DNA from: Neglectibacter sp. X58 | Lineage (GTDB): Bacteria > Bacillota > Clostridia > Oscillospirales > Acutalibacteraceae | Length of the DNA: 64,000 bases | Assembly: GCF_009936035.1 (NCBI RefSeq) | Contig: NZ_QWEO01000011.1 | Location: forward strand, 1-64,000 | Direction: 5' to 3' | Shown here: in pieces, positions 15,974 to 24,526 of the stretch | How positions within the stretch are numbered: position 1 is the stretch's first letter | Layout: each line of letters opens with the position of its first letter | Translations under genes and position numbers: made by a program | The notes under the pieces: model-generated | The model's database searches: none | Told to the model about the DNA's origin: nothing | What the model saw: the letters and a program-made list of their open reading frames with translations, nothing else

Positions 15974-16166
15974 AAATCCAAAGGAAGTTTTCGATTCCAT
16001 AGTGGAATCCATCAAAGAGGCTGGCTACGATCCATACAGTCAACTGTGCGGATATTTGCAGGACGGAGACCCCTCCTAAATCACCCGCAAGGGTAACGCA
16101 AGACAGCTCATATCGAGTTTGGATCAGGCTTTTCTGAAAGACCTTATCCGCACACTTAGAAGTTGA
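15966..16166 (+). pseudogene. IreB-like small protein gene with an in-frame TAA
   Basis: The ATG at 15966 opens a 66-codon frame that matches the IreB/UPF0297 pattern: KEAGYDPYSQLCGYLQDGDPS, stop, ITRKGNARQLISSLDQAFL. In the family the position of the stop (16077-16079) is usually Tyr in GDPxYIT, so a single base change to TAA explains it. Both halves stay in the same frame. IreB is a small phosphoprotein of the IreK/StkP kinase pathway; versions on mobile elements have unknown roles. Confidence 0.75.
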
Positions 16167-16172
16167 AATACA

Positions 16173-16213
16173 AAGAGCCAACATGAGGGTCAACTCCCCA
16201 TGTTGGCTCTTCT
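16173..16213. terminator. Bidirectional terminator between the element remnant and hsdR
   Basis: A 13-bp perfect stem AAGAGCCAACATG/CATGTTGGCTCTT. It separates the plus-strand YolD/IreB transcript from the convergent restriction operon. Confidence 0.8.
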
Positions 16214-16238
16214 TGTAGAATGTCTACTTGAGTATCCC

Positions 16239-19200
16239 TTACTCTGCGTATTTCTTGAAGTTTTCTGCCTGCTCCAAAACTTCTTTATATACATCGTCCA
16301 TTGTCACAGGTGGATATCCGAACTCGTCAAGCAGTAGAATCAAATCCACTTTCATGCTCGCTTTGATGTCATCTTTCACAAAGCAATCTGTGTACTTGGT
16401 CTTATCATCTACAACCGCCTTTACTCGCCTTGCCAGCTCCCGCATCTTTTCATCATCGTACTCATTGTCAAACTCATACTTTTTGGCTACTGCCTTGAGA
16501 ATATCATAGAACGCCTTTTCCTCGTAAGAAATCCCCATCTCCTCAAAAGAGTTCTTATCGGCTTTTAGTTCCTCAAGGAGCTTTGCGAGCTGCTCTGCAA
16601 CATCATCAAGAACTTCGTTTGCATACGCTTCATCACGCCTGCGATTATTGTACTCATCGACCACTCTTCTTAGCCGATCTCCAAACTCAATACCCTTTAT
16701 CTTATTTACCTTCTTGTATTCGTTAATCGCCTGAGAAAGCAAACGCTGTAAAAGCTTTACCTTAGTATTAGGAAGCTGAATCGCATTGATTTTGTCCATA
16801 TATTCATCACTGAAAATGTCAACAGAGATATGCTTTCCTGTTTCAAAGAGTTCCTCAATCCCATCTGACTGAATAGCTCCTTCCAGTAGCTCACGAACAC
16901 GAGCGTTCATCTGAGAAATATCCGGTGCTTCTCCTTTCGTCAGCTTAAATAGGACAGATCGGACAGCACAATAGAAGTGGATATAGTTCCTCTCCTCATC
17001 TGATATAGCGTCACTGGAACTGCACAGGTTGAAGGCTTGTTTCATGCGCTTGACAGCCGCCATAAAGCGAGTCTCCATCTCTTCGGAAAGCTGAACAAAC
17101 TCCACCGCTTTGTTCAAACACTCAAGCTGTTCCTTTGGCGTTCCCTCAAAGAATCGGCTACTGTTGAACTTGTAGAATATACTGCTCAGGACTTCAAGTT
17201 GATCTTTTACAATCGTGACAGATTGTTCTATCCCCTCAAACTCGTCAGCCTCAAAGTTTGTGTACTTCTTCAAGGCAAGGTTCATATTTTTCTTTATGCC
17301 GATATAATCAACGACCAATCCCTTCTCCTTGCCCTCACAGACCCTATTCACTCTGGAGATTGTCTGGATAAGTGTATGTTGCTGGATCGGCTTGTCAATG
17401 TAAATCGTATCCAGCGCCGGAACATCGAAGCCCGTCAGCCACATATCCACTACGATAGCAATTTTGAAATTAGACTTTTCATTCTTGAATTGCCGGTCGA
17501 GTTCCTTTCTATCGTCCTTTGTTCCCAACATATTATATAGGGCTTCTTCATCGTCCTTGTTCCGAGTCATTACCATCTTTATCTTCTCGATAGGTTTCAA
17601 CTCTCTTTTGTCCTCTTCTGGCAGAGCTACACCATCGGGACAGACTTTTCTTTCCGTCCATTCCGGTCTCAGCTCAGTAACGATTTTGTAGAATTGATAA
17701 GCAATCGTGCGATTTGAACAAACGAACATGGCTTTTCCGGCAACAGTCGCACCCTCAGCCACCCTTGTTTCATAGTGGGTTATAAAGTCCTCTGCAACAG
17801 CACGAAGTCTATCTGGGTCTCCGATAATCATATCAAGGTGTGCGACCGCTTTTTGGCTTTCCTCGATCTGATATTCATTTGCGCCCTCCGCTTCGCACTT
17901 GTCGTAGTATTCCTCAATCTCCCGAACCTTGTCCTGATCGAGCAGCACCCTTGCAGCACGACCATCATAAACGAGATTTACAGTAATTCCGTCCTGCACA
18001 GCCTCAGTCATGGTATATGCGTCCACAACCGCTCCAAACACTTCAATGGTGGCATCTATTGGCGTTCCGGTAAATCCGACATAGGTAGCGTTAGGAAGAG
18101 AATCGTGGAGATACTTTGCGAACCCATAGGTGCGGCTCACTCCGTCCTCAGTCACTCTCACTTTCTGGTCAAGGTTAATCTGGCTCCGATGTGCTTCATC
18201 AGAAATGCAGATAACATTTTCCCTGTCGGTAAGAAGATCTAAATCCTCAGTAAACTTCTGAATTGTTGTGAGGTAAACGCCTCCGCTTTCTCTCCCCTGA
18301 AGCTCCCTGCGAAGCGTCTCACGAGAATCAATGCTTATAACAGTATCATCTCCAATGTACTTCTTGGAGCCAACAAACAACTTAGAGAGCTGGTCATCAA
18401 GGTCGGTTCGGTCGGTAATCACAAGAATAGTAGGACTATGAAAGTATGTACTCTTCATGAGCATACGGGTCAGGAAAAGCATGGTATAGCTTTTTCCGCA
18501 ACCAGTAGCGCCGAAGTATGTGCCTCCTTTTCCGTCCCCTTCTGGACGCTGATGGAGCTTGATATTGTCAAAGAGCTTAGATGCTGCGAAATATTGTGGA
18601 TAACGACAAACAATCTTCAAGTCTTTGTCAGAGGAATCAGGGAAGTATATAAAGTCCTTAATAACCGCAAGAAGCCTATCTGTTCGGAAAAGCCCCTGAA
18701 CCATCGTGACAAGAGAATCGATCCCGTCCAACTCCCTATCGTCTGGGTTGACTTTTCTCCATGCATAGAAGAAATCATAGGGAGAGAAGAAGGAGCCGTA
18801 TTTATTATTAGCACCATCACTGATCACAACAAAGGCATTGTACTTGAAAAGCTCCGGTATATCCCTGCGATACCGGACAGTGAGCTGAGTATAGGCATCT
18901 GAGATAGTGGTATTCTCCTTAACAGCGCTTTTGAACTCAAAAACCACCAAAGGTAGCCCATTTACGTAGACTACACCATCGGGTATTCGCTTCTGATTGT
19001 TGATACCATCAATCTCCATCTGATTGATAATCTTGAAAGTGTTTTTGTCTGGCTCGTTGAAATCAACCAGCTCAATAAAAATGTCCTTTTGCGTTCTGTC
19101 CTCTCTGTTAAAGATAAATCCATCACATAGCATCTTCATAAAAGTTTTGTTGGCTTCATAGAGAGTCCCTGAAACACTTTTCAGCATAAGAATGATGTTC

Positions 19201-19385
19201 TCAACCTCGCTCGGAGTAAGCCCTTCTTCCACATACCGGTTCAGGAGAAAGCTGCGAATGTCCTCAGTCAGCAAGACCTCGCTCCGTTCCCTGTGGAGCT
19301 TTTCACCGCTCAGATATGTATAGCCCTCATCCTGAAAGAGTTGCATGATGGACATTTCTAAGGCGTGTTCATTGAAGTTCGGCAT
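16239..19385 (-). CDS. hsdR: Type I restriction endonuclease subunit R
   Basis: 1048 residues from the ATG at 19385 (GGAG 9 bp upstream; another ATG 9 bp earlier has no spacing for an RBS). The N-terminal nuclease domain has the PD-(D/E)xK core: Asp in RIPDGVVYVNG and VFEFK (about residues 136-152). Two RecA-like domains follow, with Walker A GATGCGKSYT (about 292-301), DEAH in CISDEAHRSQ and motif III GFTGTP. A helical C-terminus contacts the methylase. It translocates DNA and cleaves sites left unmodified by HsdM/HsdS. It is the last gene of the operon, behind the invertible specificity locus and two zinc-ribbon genes. Confidence 0.96.
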   Translation of the reverse strand: MPNFNEHALEMSIMQLFQDEGYTYLSGEKLHRERSEVLLTEDIRSFLLNRYVEEGLTPSEVENIILMLKSVSGTLYEANKTFMKMLCDGFIFNREDRTQKDIFIELVDFNEPDKNTFKIINQMEIDGINNQKRIPDGVVYVNGLPLVVFEFKSAVKENTTISDAYTQLTVRYRRDIPELFKYNAFVVISDGANNKYGSFFSPYDFFYAWRKVNPDDRELDGIDSLVTMVQGLFRTDRLLAVIKDFIYFPDSSDKDLKIVCRYPQYFAASKLFDNIKLHQRPEGDGKGGTYFGATGCGKSYTMLFLTRMLMKSTYFHSPTILVITDRTDLDDQLSKLFVGSKKYIGDDTVISIDSRETLRRELQGRESGGVYLTTIQKFTEDLDLLTDRENVICISDEAHRSQINLDQKVRVTEDGVSRTYGFAKYLHDSLPNATYVGFTGTPIDATIEVFGAVVDAYTMTEAVQDGITVNLVYDGRAARVLLDQDKVREIEEYYDKCEAEGANEYQIEESQKAVAHLDMIIGDPDRLRAVAEDFITHYETRVAEGATVAGKAMFVCSNRTIAYQFYKIVTELRPEWTERKVCPDGVALPEEDKRELKPIEKIKMVMTRNKDDEEALYNMLGTKDDRKELDRQFKNEKSNFKIAIVVDMWLTGFDVPALDTIYIDKPIQQHTLIQTISRVNRVCEGKEKGLVVDYIGIKKNMNLALKKYTNFEADEFEGIEQSVTIVKDQLEVLSSIFYKFNSSRFFEGTPKEQLECLNKAVEFVQLSEEMETRFMAAVKRMKQAFNLCSSSDAISDEERNYIHFYCAVRSVLFKLTKGEAPDISQMNARVRELLEGAIQSDGIEELFETGKHISVDIFSDEYMDKINAIQLPNTKVKLLQRLLSQAINEYKKVNKIKGIEFGDRLRRVVDEYNNRRRDEAYANEVLDDVAEQLAKLLEELKADKNSFEEMGISYEEKAFYDILKAVAKKYEFDNEYDDEKMRELARRVKAVVDDKTKYTDCFVKDDIKASMKVDLILLLDEFGYPPVTMDDVYKEVLEQAENFKKYAE

Positions 19386-19405
19386 TGTGTTCATCTCCGA
19401 AAAAA

Positions 19406-19612
19406 CTATTTTTTCCCACCAAGGTGTTTTACCCCTGGAATTACGGCAAGAGCGATTACGAAACTCGCTCCTAATGTTTCTCTTATCGCTTTTGTCCGTT
19501 TTCTCCGGCAGCTATCGCAGATTCCCCGCCTGTTCGTACTCCTTAAAGGCTCTCCGCACTTTTTGCAGGTGTTCTCATTTTTTTCGATAAACTTTCTATT
19601 CATCACCTTCAT
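19406..19612 (-). CDS. Small zinc-ribbon protein with a hydrophobic tail
   Basis: 68 residues; the ATG at 19612 is chosen for GGAGG nine bases upstream. A zinc knuckle CKKCGEPL...GICDSCRRKR is followed by a hydrophobic segment (SFVIALAVIPGV) that could be a membrane or packing helix. It overlaps the end of the larger zinc-ribbon gene and lies 20 bp before hsdR, so all three are co-translated. Unknown function. Confidence 0.6.
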   Translation of the reverse strand: MKVMNRKFIEKNENTCKKCGEPLRSTNRRGICDSCRRKRTKAIRETLGASFVIALAVIPGVKHLGGKK

Positions 19613-20717
19613 CTTCACTGCCCTCCGTTATCATAAGAATATTACGACCATTCAACTGCGTATCAGCGTCAAAACTGGTAATCCTTTTGGATATCTGCAT
19701 GAACTCGTCAACCACCGGCATTTTTCTTTGAGGTGTGTTCTCATTTAGCAGTAAAAGCGTATCCTTATCGTCCAGCTTATTTTCAATTATGAAGGACTTA
19801 AACTGCAAAAGGCTCTCCTTGCTTGACTCAAATTCTCCAAGCATAGCGTACCCTTCACATTCTGCCTGCACCGAGTTGATAATTGCCACAAGTGCCTGAA
19901 AAGCATCTTCGGCTTTTCGTGGTATATCTCTGCCCTTTTTCCCCTCTGTTAGTAGCTTCAAATCTGACTTATCTGAGTTCTCTTCAATAAAATGGAGATT
20001 CTCAGAAAAGTTCCTCATTAAAACACGCTTTGCATCTGTTGCCGATGCCACAGCATTTAGAACAGCGACCTGACGCAGCGTTGTGTCCTGAATCTTTGCT
20101 GCCAGCAAGAGCTTGTCCCTTGTGCTTTCAGCCAATGCAATCCTATCATTTTGCAGTTCGATATGTATTCCACGAATTGCGTCTCCAACATACTCAATCT
20201 CGTCAAGAATCTGTGCCATCGCCGCATGGGTAGTTAGATTGTTCAGCGAGCCTGCCAATTCTGGAGAGAAGCTCATTTCCTTTAACCTAACCTGCTTTAC
20301 AATTCCTCCAGAGTCACGAATTGTAGGGAGGATCTTTCCCTTTTTGTCTATTGTAAACCTGTAAATGCCCTTATCTATCAAGTCCTTGATATATGAATCC
20401 ATATCCGCAACAAGAATATTATCTTTGTGTGCCATCGACTTTATTACCTTTGCAATCGCAGGTACTCTAAGTTGAATATTCTGCCAACTGCCAAAGAATT
20501 GGACAAGAGTTTTATTGTCCTCGACAGACATAATACTAAGCTGTCCTCTGTTGGGTTTCCATTCTTCTATGTCATATCCGAAAGCAGGCACCATTTCGTA
20601 AGTATCCTGTTCACTTATAGGACGGGAGGGATCAGCACTCACAAAGCCACAGTGCGGGCAACTCGTAGCTTTATCTGAGATTTTTGTCCCACACTCTGGG
20701 CATAGTATCAAACTCAT
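19596..20717 (-). CDS. Zinc-ribbon protein of unknown function inside a type I RM operon
   Basis: 373 residues with GGAGGGG upstream. An N-terminal zinc ribbon (LILCPECGTKISDKATSCPHCGF, residues 3-25) is followed by a globular part without recognised motifs and a largely helical stretch (about 150-330). The C-terminus is acidic. The start lies 27 bp from inverted repeat A of the invertible hsdS locus. If that cassette is flipped on, this gene follows a complete hsdS directly. Candidate accessory or regulatory factor of the restriction system. Confidence 0.7.
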   Translation of the reverse strand: MSLILCPECGTKISDKATSCPHCGFVSADPSRPISEQDTYEMVPAFGYDIEEWKPNRGQLSIMSVEDNKTLVQFFGSWQNIQLRVPAIAKVIKSMAHKDNILVADMDSYIKDLIDKGIYRFTIDKKGKILPTIRDSGGIVKQVRLKEMSFSPELAGSLNNLTTHAAMAQILDEIEYVGDAIRGIHIELQNDRIALAESTRDKLLLAAKIQDTTLRQVAVLNAVASATDAKRVLMRNFSENLHFIEENSDKSDLKLLTEGKKGRDIPRKAEDAFQALVAIINSVQAECEGYAMLGEFESSKESLLQFKSFIIENKLDDKDTLLLLNENTPQRKMPVVDEFMQISKRITSFDADTQLNGRNILMITEGSEDEGDE

Positions 20718-20738
20718 TCCGTTTTCCCCTCCTTCACA

Positions 20739-21398
20739 ATGGAAAATGATAATTTAACTGAGACAGTTCAGGCAATATATAGGTCAATGTTTTTAGACGC
20801 AAAATATCAGTTCGAGCATAAGCCGCTTTCGGAATTGTGCAGTAAAATAGGTAGTGGAGCAACACCAAAAGGGGGAAAAACGGCTTACTGTGATACTGGA
20901 ATAACGCTTATTCGTAGTACAAATGTTGTAGACTATGGCTTTATTTATGATGGGCTGGCGCACATAACGAATGAACAGGCGGACGCTTTATCAAATGTGG
21001 TTGTTAATTCTGGCGATGTCTTATTCAACATAACTGGCGTGTCTGTTGCACGATGTTGCATGGTTCCCGATGATGTGATTCCAGCAAGAGTCAACCAGCA
21101 TGTAATGATTATCCGTCCCGTAATGGGCAAAGATATGAGTTACTATATCATGGCTACGCTCTGCCATTCAGAAAACAAATCAAAATTGCTTGGCATAGCG
21201 CAGTCTGGTTCAACTCGTGAAGCTATCAATAAACAAGAGATGGAGCAGTTCACTATCCCTGTTCCTTTTGAAACTGCCGTCCATGAGTTCGGCAGAAAAG
21301 TTGAGACTTTATTTACAAACATATCGACAAACATCAATGAAATCAGGCAACTACTTGATATGCAGAGACTTTTGCTATCTCGGCTCTCAAGCCGCTAA
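20739..21398 (+). CDS. hsdS: Inverted hsdS C-terminal half (target-recognition cassette 2b), silent orientation
   Basis: The 219-codon frame is the second half of a type I specificity subunit: central conserved NDNLTETVQAIYRSMFL, then a recognition domain (ELCSKIGSGATPKGGKT to KQEMEQFTIPVP) and the closing coiled coil (INEIRQLLDMQRLLLSRLSSR). It has no RBS in this orientation. It lies between inverted repeats A (20744) and B (21396). Inversion joins NDNL of this cassette in frame to the N-terminal half at 21387-21911, predicting a 385-residue HsdS. Confidence 0.88.
   Translation: MENDNLTETVQAIYRSMFLDAKYQFEHKPLSELCSKIGSGATPKGGKTAYCDTGITLIRSTNVVDYGFIYDGLAHITNEQADALSNVVVNSGDVLFNITGVSVARCCMVPDDVIPARVNQHVMIIRPVMGKDMSYYIMATLCHSENKSKLLGIAQSGSTREAINKQEMEQFTIPVPFETAVHEFGRKVETLFTNISTNINEIRQLLDMQRLLLSRLSSR
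20744..20756 (+). repeat. hsdS recombination repeat A
   Basis: AAATGATAATTTA in plus orientation. It encodes the NDNL hinge of HsdS. Inverted with respect to repeats B and D. Confidence 0.8.
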
Positions 21399-21911
21399 AT
21401 TATCATTTATCTTGCGTTTCAACTCTATCCGGTCTGTAACCGTTTGAAATGCTTTCACAGCTTTCCTTTGTATGCCGATCTCCGGCACAGGAAGCTCCAT
21501 GCGGCATAAATCCTCCCATGTTATACCACCACGCACACTGCCATCGGTTCTAAGCCAGCACTGCCTATCAAACTCTGGACGCCGAAACCACATCATCAGG
21601 TATTCCGGTATGAGATGTTCCTCGTCCATGACCTCGAACATGAAATACGCTGGAGAGACAAGTCCCGGCTCGTTCTCATCATAAAGTGCAACAGGGAGTC
21701 TCTCATCACGCCCCACATGCATGGGATTACAAGCAAATAAGCCCTTCTTCAAGAGCTTGTACTTGCTTAGATCTGTCCCAATCACATTTGCCACAGAGGG
21801 CATAAAAAACTTATCAATGTTTATTCCAAGCACCCGCTCGGTAATGTTATTCTTATTACGAATATCAACCAAGCGGATATTTCTTCCCAGCGGTTCATAA
21901 TTTGAGTACAC
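21387..21911 (-). CDS. hsdS: hsdS N-terminal half (target-recognition domain 1b), truncated by inversion
   Basis: 174 codons from a GTG at 21911 with GAGGTG upstream. LGRNIRLVDIRNKNN, the recognition domain and IELKRKINDNLAA are the first half of HsdS, similar in pattern to the N-terminal half of the intact hsdS at 24526. After NDNL the frame reads AA and stops, because it runs into the antisense of the cassette end. The gene is off in this sequenced state and would be restored by inversion of 20744-21411. Confidence 0.88.
   Translation of the reverse strand: MYSNYEPLGRNIRLVDIRNKNNITERVLGINIDKFFMPSVANVIGTDLSKYKLLKKGLFACNPMHVGRDERLPVALYDENEPGLVSPAYFMFEVMDEEHLIPEYLMMWFRRPEFDRQCWLRTDGSVRGGITWEDLCRMELPVPEIGIQRKAVKAFQTVTDRIELKRKINDNLAA
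21396..21411 (-). repeat. hsdS recombination repeat B
   Basis: Minus-strand GATAAATGATAATTTA. Identity with repeat C extends further into GyGGCkTGAGAGC, about 29 bp with two mismatches. These bases code the hsdS end in one direction and NLAA-stop in the other. Confidence 0.85.
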
Positions 21912-21920
21912 GATTTCACC

Positions 21921-22901
21921 TCATCCAATGTATTTCCTGTGGGCTGATTTCACATTCTGCTGTTTCACCATTGCATAGTGCATGGTGGTGTCAATCTTCT
22001 GGTGTCCCAAGAGCTGCTGCACCTGCTCAATAGGCATTCCCTTATCAATAGCGGTTGTCGCCAAAGTGCGCCGAAACTTGTGCGGATGAACCTTTGATAT
22101 ATTCAGCCGCCTACCCATCTCTCGAAGCCTCGTTTCAACCCCGCTAATCATCAAGCGTTTATGTGGTATGGACAGTGAAACAAAGAGCGCAGGATTGTCG
22201 TCAGATCGGCTATCAAGGTAATTTTGCAGGTGTATCTTTGTTCTGGCATCAAAGTAGACCAAACGCTCCTTATCTCCCTTGCCGAAAACAACGCATTCCC
22301 GCTCGTTGAAGTTGATGTCATCTCGGTTTAGCGCTACCAATTCACCTACACGCATTCCAGATGAAGCCAGAAGATCTATCAGCGCCAGATCTCGAATTGT
22401 TGTGCAACTATCCCGCATCAGTTCCAGCGCCTCATCTGAGTAAACCTCTTTGACGACCTTTCCGGTCTTGACCTTATGAATACGCCTGACCGGACTTTTC
22501 ACGATGTAGTCCTCGTCCTCCAGCCACGAAAAGAAGCTCGAAAGGATACGCCGGATATTGTCTATAGTAACTTTGCTTGAGTTTCTTTCGGTCTGATAGT
22601 CTGTGAGATACCGCCTTATTTCGTCCGTCATAATCTGCTGTGGCGGCTTTCCAATCCCCGCTATCATAGATTCTATCGTACTCTGGTAGTATTTCAGGGT
22701 CTTTTCGGAACACCCCTCCACTCGCTTTGCTGAAAGAAATGCTTTGACAGCATCAACCGGTTTCTGTTTGTTCCCCTGCTCCTTACATATCTCATAGCCA
22801 TGAAGCACATACTCAAGTGCATCTTGTAGGTGCGCTAACTGCTCATTGTTCAGAAACGGCAACATACGCTGCTCTATCTCAGTAATCAGAACCTCTTTCA
22901 T
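21921..22901 (-). CDS. Tyrosine recombinase, likely hsdS invertase
   Basis: 326 residues from the ATG at 22901 (AAAGGAG upstream). An N-terminal SAM-like core-binding domain (KTLKYYQSTIESMIAGIG) precedes a complete catalytic set: Arg in SSGMRVGELVALNR, Lys in FGKGDKERLVYF, HKFRRTLATT, GHQKIDTT and the nucleophile Tyr in MHYAMV. Xer-type recombinases placed between hsdS copies invert specificity cassettes in other Firmicutes. Its location between repeats B and C makes that the likely role. Confidence 0.9.
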   Translation of the reverse strand: MKEVLITEIEQRMLPFLNNEQLAHLQDALEYVLHGYEICKEQGNKQKPVDAVKAFLSAKRVEGCSEKTLKYYQSTIESMIAGIGKPPQQIMTDEIRRYLTDYQTERNSSKVTIDNIRRILSSFFSWLEDEDYIVKSPVRRIHKVKTGKVVKEVYSDEALELMRDSCTTIRDLALIDLLASSGMRVGELVALNRDDINFNERECVVFGKGDKERLVYFDARTKIHLQNYLDSRSDDNPALFVSLSIPHKRLMISGVETRLREMGRRLNISKVHPHKFRRTLATTAIDKGMPIEQVQQLLGHQKIDTTMHYAMVKQQNVKSAHRKYIG

Positions 22902-23005
22902 TGTCGTATCTCCTTTATTGTAGAGAACGACAGGCAACGGCAGTCCCTCAGATTTTCTTCCGCCGTTGGTGGAAGTTTATGCCGGACACATACGCAGCAA
23001 GGCTA

Positions 23006-23365
23006 TCAGTCCCCACTACTGTAGACCTTTGATTCCAGTGATTCTATATCATCTGCCAGCGAATCTAAACGAGAGTTCAGATCAGCAAGGTCATTTTCTA
23101 ATTCGTTCTGCCTATCTTTTATTGTGGTAAACTCTTCATGAAACCCACGAACAGCAAATATCAACTCCACCATGAGAGCCTTATCGTCAAGCTGAAGCAG
23201 GCGGTTCTTCTCCATCTCAAGGGCTTCTCTCTCCTGAGCAAGCCGTTCCTGCATAATGCGAAGCTCCTCTGCCTCAGCTTCAAGCCGCATTCGTTTCTTC
23301 TCTGCCTTCTTCTTAGTCCTTTCCTCCTTCATGGAGTCAAACTTCTGCTTTGCCTTTTCCAACAA
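23006..23365 (-). CDS. Coiled-coil protein of the RM operon
   Basis: 119 residues, TTG start at 23365 with GGGAGGAAC upstream. Residues 3-60 are Lys/Glu-rich heptads (KKKAEKKRMRLEAEAEELRI), followed by a short non-coil segment (MVELIFAVRGFHEEF) and a second coil (LENDLADLNSRLDSLADDI). No known family. It starts 30 bp after the intact hsdS stop, next to repeat C, and is co-transcribed with hsdS and the recombinase. Possibly an accessory factor of inversion or of restriction. Confidence 0.65.
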   Translation of the reverse strand: MLEKAKQKFDSMKEERTKKKAEKKRMRLEAEAEELRIMQERLAQEREALEMEKNRLLQLDDKALMVELIFAVRGFHEEFTTIKDRQNELENDLADLNSRLDSLADDIESLESKVYSSGD

Positions 23366-23382
23366 CGAGAGTTCCTCCCTTC

Positions 23383-23398
23383 GATAAATGATAATTTA
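23383..23398 (+). repeat. hsdS recombination repeat C
   Basis: GATAAATGATAATTTA in plus orientation, overlapping the hsdS stop region. Inverted with respect to B and D. Confidence 0.85.
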
Positions 23399-24526
23399 GT
23401 GGCGTGAGAGCATGGCAACCATAGTGTCTCTAATCTCATTGAGCTTTGATATTTCTGCTTCGTTACACTCAATGGCAGCAAGAAAAGGAATAACCGTGTT
23501 GTTAAACGCTACAAGGGTATGCTTGTCGGGGATAGAAAGCTCATATTCCCCTAAAAGTGGTGGATTAGCTTGGGGCTGAGCAGAGCCGCCAGCATTGGTT
23601 TGGACAAATTTGAGAAACTCAGCAGAAGTAATCGTCAGGCCCAAGTAGTATTTGTATTCATTATCCAGAGGTCTTATTCTTACAAGAAATGATGCGAATA
23701 CCGAATCAGGTATTTTTTTACCCATCATCTTGGAATAACCGACGGTAGCACCGGTACGGGCGACTACAACATCACCTTCTGAGAGAACATATTTACTATA
23801 ATTCTCTTTGCTGATTGGACAATATGGTACGTTGGTCCAGTCAATATAGTTTTGAGCGATGTCTGTAATGCGTAAAAACTTAGGGCCAACAGGTTCGGCT
23901 GTGGCTGTTTCGGTATAGCCATACTGCATAATAGAGTAATCTTTTAACTTGCCTGTAGTCGAAGTCTTATTTGCAGTAAATGCCCTTACATACGCTCTCA
24001 TCTGAGCTTCTAAATTATCATTTATCCATTTCTTTAGAGCTATTCGCTCTGTGATTGCACGATAGCTATTAACTATCTCAAGCTGTTCCTCATAGGGAGG
24101 AACAGGCAACTCCACCTTGCACAATTCGTCCCAGTCAAACACCTCTCTTACACTTCCATGCGACTTGAACCTTGCATAACGGTCAAACTCAGGTCTGGAA
24201 AACCAAAGCATGAGATATTGGGGTATGAGTTGCTTCTCATCTATAATCTCAAAAACGGTATATACATTGCTTACAAGCCCCTCTTCATAATCCTCAAGGA
24301 GAGCAATCCCTATTTTGTCCCCTCTCCGAGAGGTATCAGGAATGTAAGTAAACTGCCCCCGCTTCACTACCTTGTACTTTGTGAAATCAGTACCTACGGT
24401 ATTTGCGATTGATGGCATAAAGACCTTTTGAACTGAAACACCAAGAAGGTTATCTTCCTTCCCATCACTATTTCTAACATCGACTGCTCGAATATACTGT
24501 CCAAGTCGCTTATAATTCAATTTCAT
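23396..24526 (-). CDS. hsdS: Type I specificity subunit S (intact, expressed allele)
   Basis: 376 residues, overlapping the hsdM end by 17 bp. Two recognition domains: 1a (residues 1-155, LGQYIRAVDVRNSDG to WDELCKVELPVPPYEEQ) and 2a (about 185-340, YGYTETATAEPVG to YELSIPDKHTL), separated by the conserved ALKKWINDNLEAQMRAYVRAF coil and closed by EISKLNEIRDTMVAMLSRH. Repeat D lies at the NDNL hinge and repeat C at the end, so domain 2a is a swappable cassette. It dictates which sequence HsdM methylates and HsdR cuts. Confidence 0.95.
   Translation of the reverse strand: MKLNYKRLGQYIRAVDVRNSDGKEDNLLGVSVQKVFMPSIANTVGTDFTKYKVVKRGQFTYIPDTSRRGDKIGIALLEDYEEGLVSNVYTVFEIIDEKQLIPQYLMLWFSRPEFDRYARFKSHGSVREVFDWDELCKVELPVPPYEEQLEIVNSYRAITERIALKKWINDNLEAQMRAYVRAFTANKTSTTGKLKDYSIMQYGYTETATAEPVGPKFLRITDIAQNYIDWTNVPYCPISKENYSKYVLSEGDVVVARTGATVGYSKMMGKKIPDSVFASFLVRIRPLDNEYKYYLGLTITSAEFLKFVQTNAGGSAQPQANPPLLGEYELSIPDKHTLVAFNNTVIPFLAAIECNEAEISKLNEIRDTMVAMLSRH
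24011..24026 (-). repeat. hsdS recombination repeat D
   Basis: Minus-strand GATAAATGATAATTTA inside hsdS, coding the INDNL hinge. Identical over 16 bp to B and, inverted, to C. Confidence 0.88.

Noticed and set aside
17037-17540. Long plus-strand frame opposite hsdR
   Set aside because: Antisense shadow of a highly conserved HsdR region; no start signal and no recognisable protein.
20739-21398. Stand-alone plus-strand specificity protein gene
   Set aside because: There is no RBS on this strand; the start codon is inside the recombination repeat. It is a silent cassette of hsdS, not an independent gene.
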